DNA of 64,000 bases. Origin: Labyrinthula sp. Ha. Its lineage: Eukaryota > Sar > Bigyra > Labyrinthulida > Labyrinthulaceae. Positions within the stretch are counted from its first letter, which is position 1. Each line of letters begins with the position of its first letter. The stretch is from contig JAALGZ010000055.1 of the NCBI GenBank assembly GCA_015227615.1, positions 62,001 to 126,000 on the forward strand. The letters are read 5' to 3'. Below, piece after piece: positions 41,006 to 52,484 of the stretch. A model generated the notes under the pieces. The model was not told where the DNA came from. It was given only the letters and a program-made list of their open reading frames with translations, and did not search any database. A program made the translations under genes and the position numbers.

Positions 41006-41812
41006 CTATATCTTGGAGGACAATATTTTGTATCTTTTCCAAGTTGGTTCTTCGTCACTTTCATTATCACTTAATCGTAAACTACTTAATTCAAACAATT
41101 CTTCTTCGCGAAATAGTTCTTCTACTATTTCAACTGTGAAATTAACTCCATTAGAAAAATTTCTTCCATCATTACTCACAGTGCAAATTCCATCTACCTT
41201 TCCCATACCTTTTATTTTTTCAACTGGAAAATCAAAAAATATTACACTTTCTGAATACCAATCAACTTCTTTTATCTCAAACTGCAAATCCAGAAATTGC
41301 AAACGAATACAAAGATTTGGACCTTTAATAAAGGGTTGCCCAATCACGTGAAACCGTTCAACACCATTGAATAAATTTATTCGAGAAAGTCCTGGTGAAA
41401 CCAGTTCAAGATGAATATTTTTTCTTCTTTTCAAAACATTATTATGTGTATATGCATAAAAAGAATTGCTAGTGCAAACTAAATTAAGGTTGTCTAGTTG
41501 TGCCATTAGTTGAAATTCTTTCTCTTTATGTTTTACAGAAGCAGTTCGAAGAAATAAATCATCAAAATGTACTTCATTCTGAAAAGTTTTCAATACGACT
41601 TTTCGAGGTGTAAAGTATGAAGATAAATCTATCACTTCGCCAGCATATGTCAAATATAGAGTAAGGGTTGTATTTTCCGGAATATTAACTCCAATCCAAA
41701 TGCAGCATGAAAAATATCGAGTTTCAGATTTACTTGATGTTCGTATTTCATTTTCCGGGTGTTTACAAAAGAGAAATTCTTGTTCCGTTCTTTTCCTTTT
41801 TTCAGAATTCAT
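41006..41812 (-). CDS. IPT/TIG-domain protein, 268 aa
   Basis: Single-exon protein. Residues about 137-232 look like an IPT/TIG immunoglobulin-like fold: SPGLSRINLFNG at the start, then FIKGPNLCIRLQF, VDWYSESVIFFDFP and the typical ending GICTVSNDGRNFSNGVNFTV. This domain occurs in transcription factors (Rel, CSL, EBF, CAMTA) and in surface receptors. There is no signal peptide here, so an intracellular role is favoured. The N-terminal half (about 30-130) contains FLRTASVKHKEKEFQLMAQL and SFYAYTHNNVLKRRK, which has the look of a DNA-binding beta-rich domain preceding TIG, but I cannot name it. The C-terminal tail is acidic with Ser (LSDNESDEEPTWKRYK), a possible CK2 target. I infer a nuclear regulator. 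Confidence 0.7.
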   Translation of the reverse strand: MNSEKRKRTEQEFLFCKHPENEIRTSSKSETRYFSCCIWIGVNIPENTTLTLYLTYAGEVIDLSSYFTPRKVVLKTFQNEVHFDDLFLRTASVKHKEKEFQLMAQLDNLNLVCTSNSFYAYTHNNVLKRRKNIHLELVSPGLSRINLFNGVERFHVIGQPFIKGPNLCIRLQFLDLQFEIKEVDWYSESVIFFDFPVEKIKGMGKVDGICTVSNDGRNFSNGVNFTVEIVEELFREEELFELSSLRLSDNESDEEPTWKRYKILSSKI

Positions 41813-43095
41813 TTCTTTCTAATCTATTTCAATTTTCGATAGATTTCGATAATATCCAATATTTTCGGACTAAAATTTCCGAAACGACATAAACTTGAAG
41901 ACGAAGGATTTGCTATATTAATAATATTAATCATTTAGTTTGTACAAAATTCATAGAATAATTAAATAGAGTATTATTTGGAATTATTTATTTTTTGATT
42001 CTCCTACTTGTATTTCTAGTATGATTGAACTAAAGTCAAAAGTCAATCAGGTAAAACGAGTCTAATCCATTAGGGCAAATTTTCATCGTTGAGTTGAATA
42101 AGAAAACAGATTTGCCACTTTGAAGTCTATTAAAAGATAATACCATAAATTGCACATTTTATAAAAAGCAGTACAGTAGCCATACAGTTTATCCTCCAGC
42201 TTCATTTTTTCAACTTTATATATTCTGTGCGAGTTCTATTGGTTTTTGTTTACTTGTGTAGTTTAATTAGTAGTATAGATAGTTAAGGTGCCCATAGTTT
42301 TTAAGGGCTTTTTCTAGGGAGATCATATCTTTATGTTGTGCGATATATTTGGGCAATTAAGAATTAATCTAATTAAGAAAACCAACGGAAAACAATTAAC
42401 AAATTGTGGTAGTTCGAGAGGTCGATTACCTAGATACAATCAGTTATACTTGTTTATAGTTCATAGTATTTAAAGAAAACCTCAAGTTAATTTACTCTAC
42501 GAGTGTAGAGTATCTTGAGCAACAGGAATATTAGAAAACAGTAGGAATTGTGACCCTTTTGTGAGTTACTTTTTCGATCGAGATTTGTGTGCTTCGGTTA
42601 GTCACTTGTAAACTGACAAAATTCTCGGTTTCGTCAACACTAAATATAGTCAAATGGATATTTCAAGAAATGTTCTTTCAATTCAATTGTGTATCTTAAA
42701 TTATTCCAAATATTTTGATAATAGACCAAAAGAGACGAAGTTGGAACATTCAATCTCGACCAATAAGGTGTAAACTGTTGAGCTACCTTACCATAAGCGA
42801 AGAACTTCTAAGCATTTGTAAACTCTGGGAAGTCAAGACTTAATACCTGAAAAAGTGGTACAGTTAGTTTTCGTGGACCTCCTAACTTTAGTTTTTGAGA
42901 AGATATGATCAACTTCTTGTTGTGCGTGTTTTTTTACAGAAACTGAGGAATTTTTTCGAAGAACTAGTCTAGTCAGTCACTTACTCTAAGAGCTGAATCT
43001 TTTTACAACTTAGATAATTTCAAGCAATTAATATAATAAAATAAAACACAAATCTAAACGAACGCTTTCAAAGCAATATTGTTAACGCAACTATA
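41813..43095. other. gene-poor stretch
   Basis: Promoter side of the IPT/TIG gene, then AT-rich DNA with no recognised feature. Confidence 0.5.
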
Positions 43096-44139
43096 CTAAG
43101 CGAAATATTTGTATTCTTGAAAATATTTTGGACCCAGGGTGAAAAACCATATTGTGTGTACAATGTTACTGCCTAGAAATATGGGTAACATAAACAGCTT
43201 AAGTTTTTGAAATAAAAGAAACCCAAGTATTAATTCTACCTTCATCCTTTTCCAATAATGTGAATCTTTCAATAGTATGATATAGTATTGTTTTAAGTGT
43301 TGCCATATTGGCAAAGGTTTTTCGCGTCTCTTTTTTCTTTTCTTGGGCTTTAAATTAGAAATAAATATTTTAACTTTGGGAGCCTGATTTGCACTTAACA
43401 AAAAATTTTGCAAAACATACTGAAATATAGAAGAAACCTCAATAAAGTTCATGTTCATATTCATACTATACTCTTTTAGTGTGTTCAAATTAAATAAAAC
43501 AGAGAAAAGCGCAAGAAAAGTAGGAGAGGCAGGAGTTAGGGCTCTTGCTTCAAATGATACCTTGAACTTTTCTATATGGACTTTAGCAGCGCTGTTTTTG
43601 AAATGATATAAAGTTTGACAAGTAGTTTTTATGTTCTGTACACTCGTCAAATGTATTTCTTTCAAGTGTTTATACTTCTTGATAACAAAATGGTTCCTCT
43701 TAAAGAAAATGGAATAAATTATACGCGGAAGTTCTAGAATTTTACAAGTGCTGAATATTCTAGGTAATAATTTCAACCCAAAGAAAAAATATTTTGACAT
43801 AGAGTCTTCATCTGTCGTGTCAGCGAAACCCACAAGAGAAAACCTTGTTGGTTTAATCTCTTGATAAATGATTTCAGCTAAGGCTTGAAGCTCCAGTCTA
43901 GAAAAAGAACTCCAACAATTGTTTTTAATTTCTAAAATTTCTATCTTTCGCCATTTCCTTCGAGAAAACAAGTACAAAGCTTTGCACCAAAAGTCAAAAT
44001 TATTCCCAAGATCTAAGAAAATGTATCTGAGTGAGCTGAACTTACCGACATATTCAAGAAGGTTTTCATAATTTTCATATTTCATTAAATTATAATCAAT
44101 TCTTAAATTAATTTTTTCATAAAATGATGCATTATTCAA
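43096..44139 (-). CDS. LRR-like orphan protein, 347 aa
   Basis: Single-exon protein of unknown family. Segments such as LRYIFLDLGNN, IEILEIKNNCW, LKEIHLTSVQN and LKEYSMNMNMNF have irregular leucine-rich-repeat spacing. A basic cluster (KPKKRKKRREK) near residues 265-275 could be a nuclear signal. Residues about 303-340 (LILGFLLFQKLKLFMLPIFL onward) are strongly hydrophobic and could form one or two membrane spans. It recalls the minus-strand LRR-like orphan at 18.0-19.0 kb in size, single exon and repeat style, though direct identity is low by eye. The frame is far longer than chance allows. The first ATG is used as start. Confidence 0.7.
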   Translation of the reverse strand: MNNASFYEKINLRIDYNLMKYENYENLLEYVGKFSSLRYIFLDLGNNFDFWCKALYLFSRRKWRKIEILEIKNNCWSSFSRLELQALAEIIYQEIKPTRFSLVGFADTTDEDSMSKYFFFGLKLLPRIFSTCKILELPRIIYSIFFKRNHFVIKKYKHLKEIHLTSVQNIKTTCQTLYHFKNSAAKVHIEKFKVSFEARALTPASPTFLALFSVLFNLNTLKEYSMNMNMNFIEVSSIFQYVLQNFLLSANQAPKVKIFISNLKPKKRKKRREKPLPIWQHLKQYYIILLKDSHYWKRMKVELILGFLLFQKLKLFMLPIFLGSNIVHTIWFFTLGPKYFQEYKYFA

Positions 44140-47100
44140 GAGTATTCTCAGCCCTAATTATTACCTGTCAATAAAGAGTAAAGACTGTCGAGTCTTTAGT
44201 TCCTGCTGTACTCTATATTCATTATGAATTTGAGTCTAGCAAAAGGTCAGATAACCTGTTTATTATCAACATTCGTTATGCAGCAGGTACCGATAATGTG
44301 TAAATTTCTATAGATTAATATATTGAAATAGATTTTGGGAAGCGGTTCTATTACACCTGCATGTCATACGCTGCTTTCCGAAAAGTTAATTTCATCCAAA
44401 TTACAATAAAAATACCAAATTTGTACTTTGCAATAAAGCGACAAAAGGACAAAGGTTGAGAGGAATGAGACCCGACAAGAGGAAGTAGTCTGTTCAAAAT
44501 GAAAACTAAAGTGAAAACAAGAATTGGTGCCACCAAATGAGGCACAGTGAGGCAGTAGTTACCTTTGATACTCTTTTCAGATTAGTAATAATCTATTTCT
44601 ATTGGTGAAGCTAGGGTTCTTGCCAATTTCCAGGAGAAAAGCCTCAAGAAAATCAATAGTAAAACCTTAATACTAGGAAGAAGTTAGACAAGTAATTGTC
44701 CGTATCGTATATATCTGTACTAGGTCACATACATATATATAATAAGATAAACTTAAAGAGCCTTAAAATGATAGAAGTAATGTCCTATAACTCCTAGTAG
44801 TTGTACAGATATCGAAGTTTTACGATTTGTTGTTTCCAGTGCTTATGCATTAGTCAAAAAGTATTATGTAAAGTTTCACCAATTGTGCGGTAATGTAACG
44901 TTGTGTTAAAACTATGTAAAGTATAAACATCCAGTAAGGAGAGAGTTAAACACTCTACTGATTAGAGTCTGATTAAAGTTGTAAGATAAAATGATGTATA
45001 GAAAAAAATATTTCATGTTATCATTAAGCTTGGTTCTATAGGTCATCAACATTATTGTTGTTAACCACGGGAATCATGTTGGACATGAAGTAGAATTTAA
45101 AAAAATTAAAAAGAAATCTAAAATATTCAACTCAAAGTAATTTATATTTAGTTTCAACTCGAGAACTAGAATACAACTTAATATCTCAAGGAATGGTTAT
45201 ATTTTATAACAGATCTCTAGAACCTTTTTGGGAAAAGAATGAATAAGACGTATCATGAGAACCGCAGGAGATCAAAGTAAGCTTTCTGAGGATCCGAATA
45301 TACAGACTTTAATTAAATGTAGAACTAACTGTCTAATTAAAGGCAGCGCATCATAACACTAGTTTCATATTACTGCTAGAAAGTTACACTTCAGGGTCTC
45401 ACTATACAAAAATTCCTAAAACTAAGAAATATTTTCACTGACAGCATCCAAATTAGTACAACTCACGGATTTTGCAGTAGAAGTTATTAAGCATAGACCC
45501 TACTGTGATATTTTGTTTTTTTAAGTATTAAGCACTTTACGTGTTCTTATGGAATTAGATAATTACCTTGAGTTCGTTCGAGGCTTGAAACATGCAGGAG
45601 TCAATAGTACAACAGTTGTGTTGCTAATTGGAAGCCTAGTTCTATGTATTCTAGTTTGGAGACTAAATGCTTTGTGTGTGATGTGTCGATTATTTTTTAA
45701 CCTTGTCGTATTATACAAAAGCTGGTCAAACTCTAGTGTTTGTTTCTCAGTTCAAGAGGGTCTTGCAATCGGCTGTGTTTGAGCTTTTTGAGGTTTCACC
45801 AAACCATGATTTGCATATGAACAAATGTTGGATATATATCCTCAGACGAAGTACAAATTTTCTTGGGTAGGAAATAGTATATAGACACAGTCTTTTACAC
45901 CTAGACCCATAAAATGTTGACACTGTCTCATACATCTCGTCAACATCTCTACTCATTCCATTGGACAATCCTAAAATATGTGTCTTCAAAGAATAATTTC
46001 CAATGATGGACCCCAGATAAATTTCTCTCGTATTATTTAGAAACTTAACATGGATATAAATGCGAATTTATTAACAGAAAAGATATATATGTATATAAGG
46101 GAGAAGGGATATCAACAGAGGTTAGAGAAAAATAGGTAGATTAGTTGTAGACACTTAGATCAATATTTCTACAGTAACAAGAACTTCCATGCTAGCATGT
46201 ACTTGTAACTGCTGCCGTTTCTTGCATCTAAACAGTAGATATTACGGACATATGTGTAAAGTTTCGCAACATGTATGTAGCAAGAGACATATAGCTTCCA
46301 AGATAGAGTTACAAATATTATTCACTGTATAAAATCCTAGGAAAGGGACGGAAAGGATGAGTGAAGAGGTTTCAGATCATTTTCATTCCAGATTTAAAGT
46401 ATCGTCTCTCAAAGCAGTAGGGGTTTCGAAAATTTCAGCCACAAAATATTATCAAATTATGTCCACAGGCCGTGAATTAGTGGATGCAACAAAAGGACAT
46501 GATAGAGACCACAGAAACTTTTTTACAACTCATGTACGCTTTTTTCAGTCTCTGAAGAACAATATAGAAGGAAATTCTATTAGTTCAATGAAAGTGTATC
46601 ACTATTAAGTTCATGAACGAGCCATTCCCAACAGACGCATGTCTTGAAAAAAGGTGAGAAATCCAATCACATTCAGCTCTCATGTAATTCTTCAATAAAT
46701 CTTCCATTTCTATTCAATTTTCTCCAATATGTGTAAGAGGGGTGGCTGGATTCTTGTTAAGGCTTAAATTTTCTTATTATCATCAAGAAAGTGTTTTGAA
46801 CATAAAACTAATGCTCTTGCCCTATCTAAAAATGTAAGTAATTTAAATCCTGTTCTAAGTATAAAACATCCTCTCTTGGCACAAAACTGTCGAGATATGA
46901 ATCCAGTGACTTGATATGTTGCGCTGTTAAGAAAAGATAAGATATTTGAATCCTTGCTTAAGCTTGTAATCCCTTACTTTAACCTGTGAAACATGCTCCG
47001 ATGATATAGTTACGAAAAATCATCATGTTGAATGTGAAAATACTACTGTCTCTCCAAGAAGTTTAATACAAAACAGCAACAAGATTGTATCATGCTAACT

Positions 47101-50100
47101 TTTTTAGGTAAGCTCTCGATAATTGAAGTAATTTTTATTCTTGTAGTTGAAATTTTGACTTCATAATTTTTAGTTAAATTTAATTATTTCTCGTAACTAT
47201 TTCCAGCCATACTCCAATGGGTACTTCATTGGTTCATTTCTATTGTTCATGCTCTTCTTCCACGTTTTCCGTAAAAGTACAACTGAGTTTGGGTGTTAAT
47301 ATTGTGTTAAAATAGTTTTAAAGTTTGATGTTACTATTTCCCCTCAAATATAACGTTCTTATTCATTTTATTAAGATTCTATTTTAATAGTTTCTTTGGT
47401 TTATTCTTTGTTAGATTTGTTATATCATTTTGAGTAATTAGCTTTTCGAGACATACATTAAGCAATACAGGTAAAATGGTGCACGATACACTGGTATTAA
47501 AAAACGACAGTTCGTAGATTTGTGCCAATTCTTTCATGATAATGCATGAATTTTCCAAAATATAGCAATCGTTGACATTACTTTTTAAGAATATCATGTC
47601 ATTTTCCTTCTTGTTACCTGTCTGCGTGAAAAATACCATACAGCTGCTCATCTATTTTCCCTTTCTATGTAAATTAGTCTTAGGCCGATTTGTTATATTC
47701 AATGCAATGAGACACGAACTAGTCTCTTTAGTGATATATTAAAATTGAGAAGTTTTTATCACTCGCCACATATTGTTATATTGTCAAGACAGGAAAGAGA
47801 TCTTCAATGCAACTAATTGTGCCTCCTAAGATAATTCAAGAACATTACTATATACAAACGCTAATGTTATATATTTAATGTGATATTATATACAGCGGAG
47901 AACAGTTTTACATATGCTGAAATAAAACCCCGAGCCATGAGACTCTACAATCACGTTTCAGGGTCGAATATCGAGATATGAGGCACTTACCGGAATTCCT
48001 GAGAAACAAAACATTTTCGAGAAGAGTTTGGGGCATTCAGAAGGAACAAGGGGAAACAAGTCTCGACCACAACCCCTACTTAGAATGTCTTAAGCCAATC
48101 CATTGATGTCTTTCGGCAATAAGACAAACTGAAGAGGAAAAGAAAGAAAACTTTTCTCATTTTCCTCCTGCCAAGAGATAGAGGAAGCTTACGTGACTTA
48201 TAAACCATAACTAAAATCATAAATTATATATTTCGAGTGAAATCTTGTTTATGGGAATAAAAACCGCTTCTAACTTTAATATGTTTAAAGGTATTAAAAA
48301 TTTTTGCGCTACTGCAAGTGTTATTTGAACATTTAGATTATCATATTTTGAAATAAACTTACTGGCTTGGCTTCAATCTTTGATTACAAGGACGAGAACT
48401 CAATAGCGAATATAACATTGGAAAGGTAAATAAGCTTAATTTCCCTGTCTTGTGTTCTCTTTTTGTTTTTTTCGCTATGAGACATATTTTATCTTACTAC
48501 ATACTTTTGTCATAGGCAGTTTTCTCCATGCTGTTGATGTTGTTAAGGTTTCATTAGTTACCCAGTACTACTATGTTTAAAAGAATTTTTATTAGAAGTT
48601 TGATGACATTCAAACTATCTAATAAATTTATACATACTGTCTGATTTTAAATTCACGTAACATTAATGGTGGTAGTAAACCCAATAGCCTCCATCCCTTA
48701 ATTCGTATTGTATTTTGTAAGATTTCAAGCAGTTTTTTCTTGTTTTTTTGTTGGTTGGTCACTGCATTCTTCCCTTTAAGAACATTTATTCTTATATTTC
48801 TCCTCATGCTTTGTCATAACTGCTGAACCATTAACAACCCAAGTATATTCCAGGCTAATGGTAACTGATTATCCGTGATATGTATATATGCCTAACCAGT
48901 GTCTTCAAGATGTAAGCTATCTAGCTTGTGTCCAATATTCCTTGTGTATTCAATACATATCATCCATAAACCATATCACAGTTTCTATTCTTGATTTCTG
49001 AACTTCAAGAGATTGCCATGTTCGTATCTTTCTTATCAGTGAGTTCAAGAAGCTCATATACTTATTTATGATTAGAACCTCTAAGTCCTAACGGTTAGCC
49101 ATTTTTCCTATAAGATTTTTTATGTTCTCGACAGATGCTTCATCTTTAAGTTTATAAAGAGTTAGCTCGATCATTATAGGCTTTGGATAGATGTAGATTT
49201 TGCTTCGTTCAGTATGGGATGCTTTCATAACCCACAGAAACTTCAGGAACCTATACTAGTAACATTAAAAATATTTGAATATTTTTTAAAACTAAATTAA
49301 ACTATAAGAATATTGAAAAGATCTTAAGTTTATAACGGGCATGGTTGCCTAATCTATGAAGCTTGCGAATTCAATTCACACACGTTATCTCTAACCATTA
49401 ACATCTTATTAATTAGAAGCCCTTACCATAATTAATAGCACTTTTGGGTTTGGTTTATTTCTATGTAGCATATTGTCTTGGCTTAGATTAGAATATCAGA
49501 AAATTCTAAAGTATTTACTTTGTACCATATTTAGTGCAGATATAAGTTGGAAAATAGCACCATTTACAAATCTCGCTTTCACTTATTCGCCAACAATGCA
49601 AAACTATATGCCAAGAAAATTGGTGTGGTTTAGAAAGGCTGTTTCTCTTCTTCATTGGACAACTTTCATTTCAATAAATCCTGTTTTTCTATATAATGCA
49701 ATAGGTTAACCTTGCAACAACCCTTAGTTCATTTAAATTACTCACTATTATTAGTAACGAAATCCTGTCACTATGCACAAATCGGCCGAAATAGACATAT
49801 GCGACTAAACAACAGATTACTCATCATCTTTCTTTTAAACTCGTGATTGAAAAACTGCTAGAGGTAATATAAAATAAACTTTTATCAGGGACGCTATATA
49901 AAGCCCTATTCGAAACTACCCTTTATCACAGCTTCACGGGCCCTGGAAACAACACCGAAAAAGTGATACGCTCATTTTACCTAAGTTGCTTCCTCACTCA
50001 AATATATTACCCACTGTATTTATTTATTTCTACAAGATCCAAACCTATCAAGCAAAGAAACTTGGTACTCATTCATGCGCTGCCTTTCCGTTCAGTTCAC

Positions 50101-52352
50101 TTAGTAAAACATATGTTTTCGACAATAAATTTAAAACCACCTAAGAATCTGCAAGAATGGATTTGGATAAATTATAATGCTAAGGATAGAAAATCTTAAG
50201 GATATCTGAAATTGATGCAAATATGGTCCCTCGTGTATAACTAGGGATCGGTACTGTTTAATTTATAATGAGAAATGTTGTTTTACCCTATAATTCTTAT
50301 TTATGATCATTAGCAAAGCCCCACGTACTTAGACTGATTATTATTAATCATTGATTATCAATACAATATTGAGCTATATGGCATCCGGGTAAAATTATAT
50401 TAGTTTATTTTATTCCAGTCTTAACCAGTGTGAAAACCGGAAATAGACGTGTAACTCAAATACAGGTTACTCTTGAGCTTTTTTTGCAGCAGAAGGTTAG
50501 TTCTTGAAGATTTTGATAGGGTATAAGAATGAATTAAAATACATTTTGTATTTGAGTAAAGGTCGTTCCACCAAAATTTTTAGTGATAATCAATAGAATA
50601 TCAGGATGAAATTATAGTTATTTCATACAGATCAAAATTCAATTTAACTTGTTGATAATGATTATTCAAACCATTGTCAAATATTTATAGATAAATTTAA
50701 CTTAATCCAGTTCCAAGTTGCAAAAACCAAGTGCAATGAGACCTTCAACTATTTTAGGTTTGACAACAAAGGGATATAAGTATCATTTTACCATATTTGA
50801 AGGCGTCGTATAGTTCGCTGCGAATGTTTTAAATAGGTTGTAGAGAGGGGGTGGCATTTAGGTATAAATGTTGATAGCTTAGCTGTTAGTAATAGTTTTT
50901 TCAAGCGGTAATACTAGACTTTTACAATTGTAAAAAAAATATATTTGAAGTTAAAAGTATTAACTGAAAAGATCAAGCATATGAAATAATATAGAAGAGG
51001 TCATCATTGGCAGCAGATTCGCCCTTTTGAGCAAAATTTGTAGATCGAGTGAATTTGGCCTAGGCACAACGCAACCCTAAGTGAGGAAAAGGGAAGGAAC
51101 AAACAGAATGTGTTTGAGTGAAAACTCTAGTATGAACCATTGAGCTAGAACTGAGGATGTTAATCAGGATTCATACAGATCTTGAATAAGTTCTCCGCTA
51201 AGTAACATTTGCTTCATTACTAACTTTCAAGGTCCTTAACACCGCAAAAATTTGCTTTGACCCGGCTTCTGTCTGAGCATCCGTGACCTCTCAATGAGTA
51301 AGTTTAATCAGTTTGTACCGCTAGGGACAGTATTAAGATGCAACATGAATTTAATCTTATGCCCTTGTTTTCAAAAGAATCGAAGAAAAAAATTTGAGTA
51401 AAATCTGTGTTTATAATATTAAACAATATGAACGGTATGTTGGGAAAAGTTTTCAAAAACTGGACTGTACTAGTTTCAAAGAAAAGAAGAAAAGTCAGAC
51501 GGACTGTCATGAGCCATTATCTTCTGTGCTATTTACCCCTCAGATCCATTTTTTGAGCTTTTAAGACTCGTGCTCTCAACCTTTTCTATTTTTTAACTCA
51601 TTCTTTCTTTCCTGGCACAGGTATATAGCGTTGATGTAAAAAATTAGGGAAAAGTTACATATCATAGCTCGGTCTAATATGTTTCAATCGTACGTTTATC
51701 TTTATCTTGATACTATAGATATAGTTATCCTAATTACAAAAGATTATATATATGTCTTCCAAGTTTAATTGAGTAAGTGTACTGTGAAATAGCAAATAAG
51801 AATATTCGGAAACGCGCATATGCCTTCATTATATGTCAGAACAATGTCTCTCAGGAAGAGACAGACTCGATCTGTACAGGTTCCAATATGTCGCTTTTTT
51901 TGGGATATATATTTTTGTTTGCACTTTGCTGATCTCGGTGTTACTAACCAAAACATCGCGTGGGGTTACTCATGTCTTCCCGGATACGAGTGATGTTGTT
52001 CGACCAAGAAATTCATCGAGGTAACAGCACCAAAATTACATGACATTGCAATAACTGACAGACTTTTTAGTTCCTTTTTATAGCTTGTACTTGAGATATT
52101 TTGTTGCATATTGCTGCCTGTGAGAGGTTAAACCATAAAGAAGTGAGCTACAAATATCCTTTAAACTGTTTTTTAATGAGCCTGAATTTAGTTTCAATAC
52201 AGGGAACAAGCTGGTGCAGTTTAAAACTTTTCCGTATTTAAGGTGAAGCAAAAATATTTGATAGTGGTGTTGCCATTGTGGAAACATTAAAATAGTTCCA
52301 ACAGAAGAATACAAAGAGCATTATGCTCAAAATTTTGTTTAGTTACGTAGAT
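44140..52352. other. 8.2-kb gene-poor stretch
   Basis: The longest block without a firm gene. It holds several short frames: 45549-45782 (77 codons with one hydrophobic span), 46357-46608 (listed separately), a 42-codon ATG frame at 47978 in less AT-rich sequence (HLPEFLRNKTFSRRVWGIQK), and a frame open from about 49899 to 50199 just after a TATATAAAG box, without an early ATG. A segment near 50340-50400, with a possible inverted partner near 50640-50680, recalls the repeat at 24.3-24.6 kb. None of these alone is above chance. Confidence 0.45.
46357..46608 (+). CDS. small ORF, 83 aa, unidentified
   Basis: ATG-initiated frame with a plausible amino-acid mix (VSSLKAVGVSKISATKYYQI, then DATKGHDRDHRNFFTTHVRF). 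A TATATAAGG box lies about 260 bp upstream. There is no known motif, signal or coiled coil. It may be a small gene, an exon of a longer one, or chance; 83 codons is not long enough to decide. Confidence 0.25.
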   Translation: MSEEVSDHFHSRFKVSSLKAVGVSKISATKYYQIMSTGRELVDATKGHDRDHRNFFTTHVRFFQSLKNNIEGNSISSMKVYHY

Positions 52353-52424
52353 GCAACGTTAGCTCAGTGGTAGAGCGTCAGATTGCAGTTCTGAAGTGCA
52401 CCCGTTCGATCCGGGTACGTTGCT
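52353..52424 (+). tRNA. trnC-GCA: tRNA-Cys (GCA)
   Basis: A 72-nt cloverleaf without an intron. The acceptor stem GCAACGT pairs with ACGTTGC, with discriminator U at 52424, as usual for Cys. The D-arm reads GCTCAGTGGTAGAGC (A box). The anticodon stem TCAGA/TCTGA encloses loop TTGCAGT with anticodon GCA at 52385-52387. The T-arm reads ACCCGTTCGATCCGGGT (B box). A T-run follows directly. It lies about 60 bp upstream of the HMG/histone-fold gene. Confidence 0.96.
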
Positions 52425-52428
52425 TTTT
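52425..52428 (+). terminator. pol III T-run after tRNA-Cys
   Basis: Four T residues follow the discriminator base, the normal RNA polymerase III stop. Confidence 0.75.
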
Positions 52429-52457
52429 CAGCATTGAGAAAAACTGATTATAATAAA

Positions 52458-52465
52458 AACGGTTA
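52458..52465 (+). promoter_or_regulatory. AACGGTTA motif before the HMG/histone-fold gene
   Basis: AACGGTTA ends 19 nt before the ATG. It has the core of the plant MSA/Myb site and recurs near other gene starts in the window. Only about 60 bp separate the tRNA from the ATG, so this gene must have a very short promoter or use the tRNA region. Confidence 0.4.
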
Positions 52466-52484
52466 TAGTTGAAACAACAAAGAG

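Noticed and set aside
49899-50199. Gene directly after a TATATAAAG box
   Set aside because: The open frame lacks an early ATG and no in-frame intron model was found; noted under the gene-poor stretch only.
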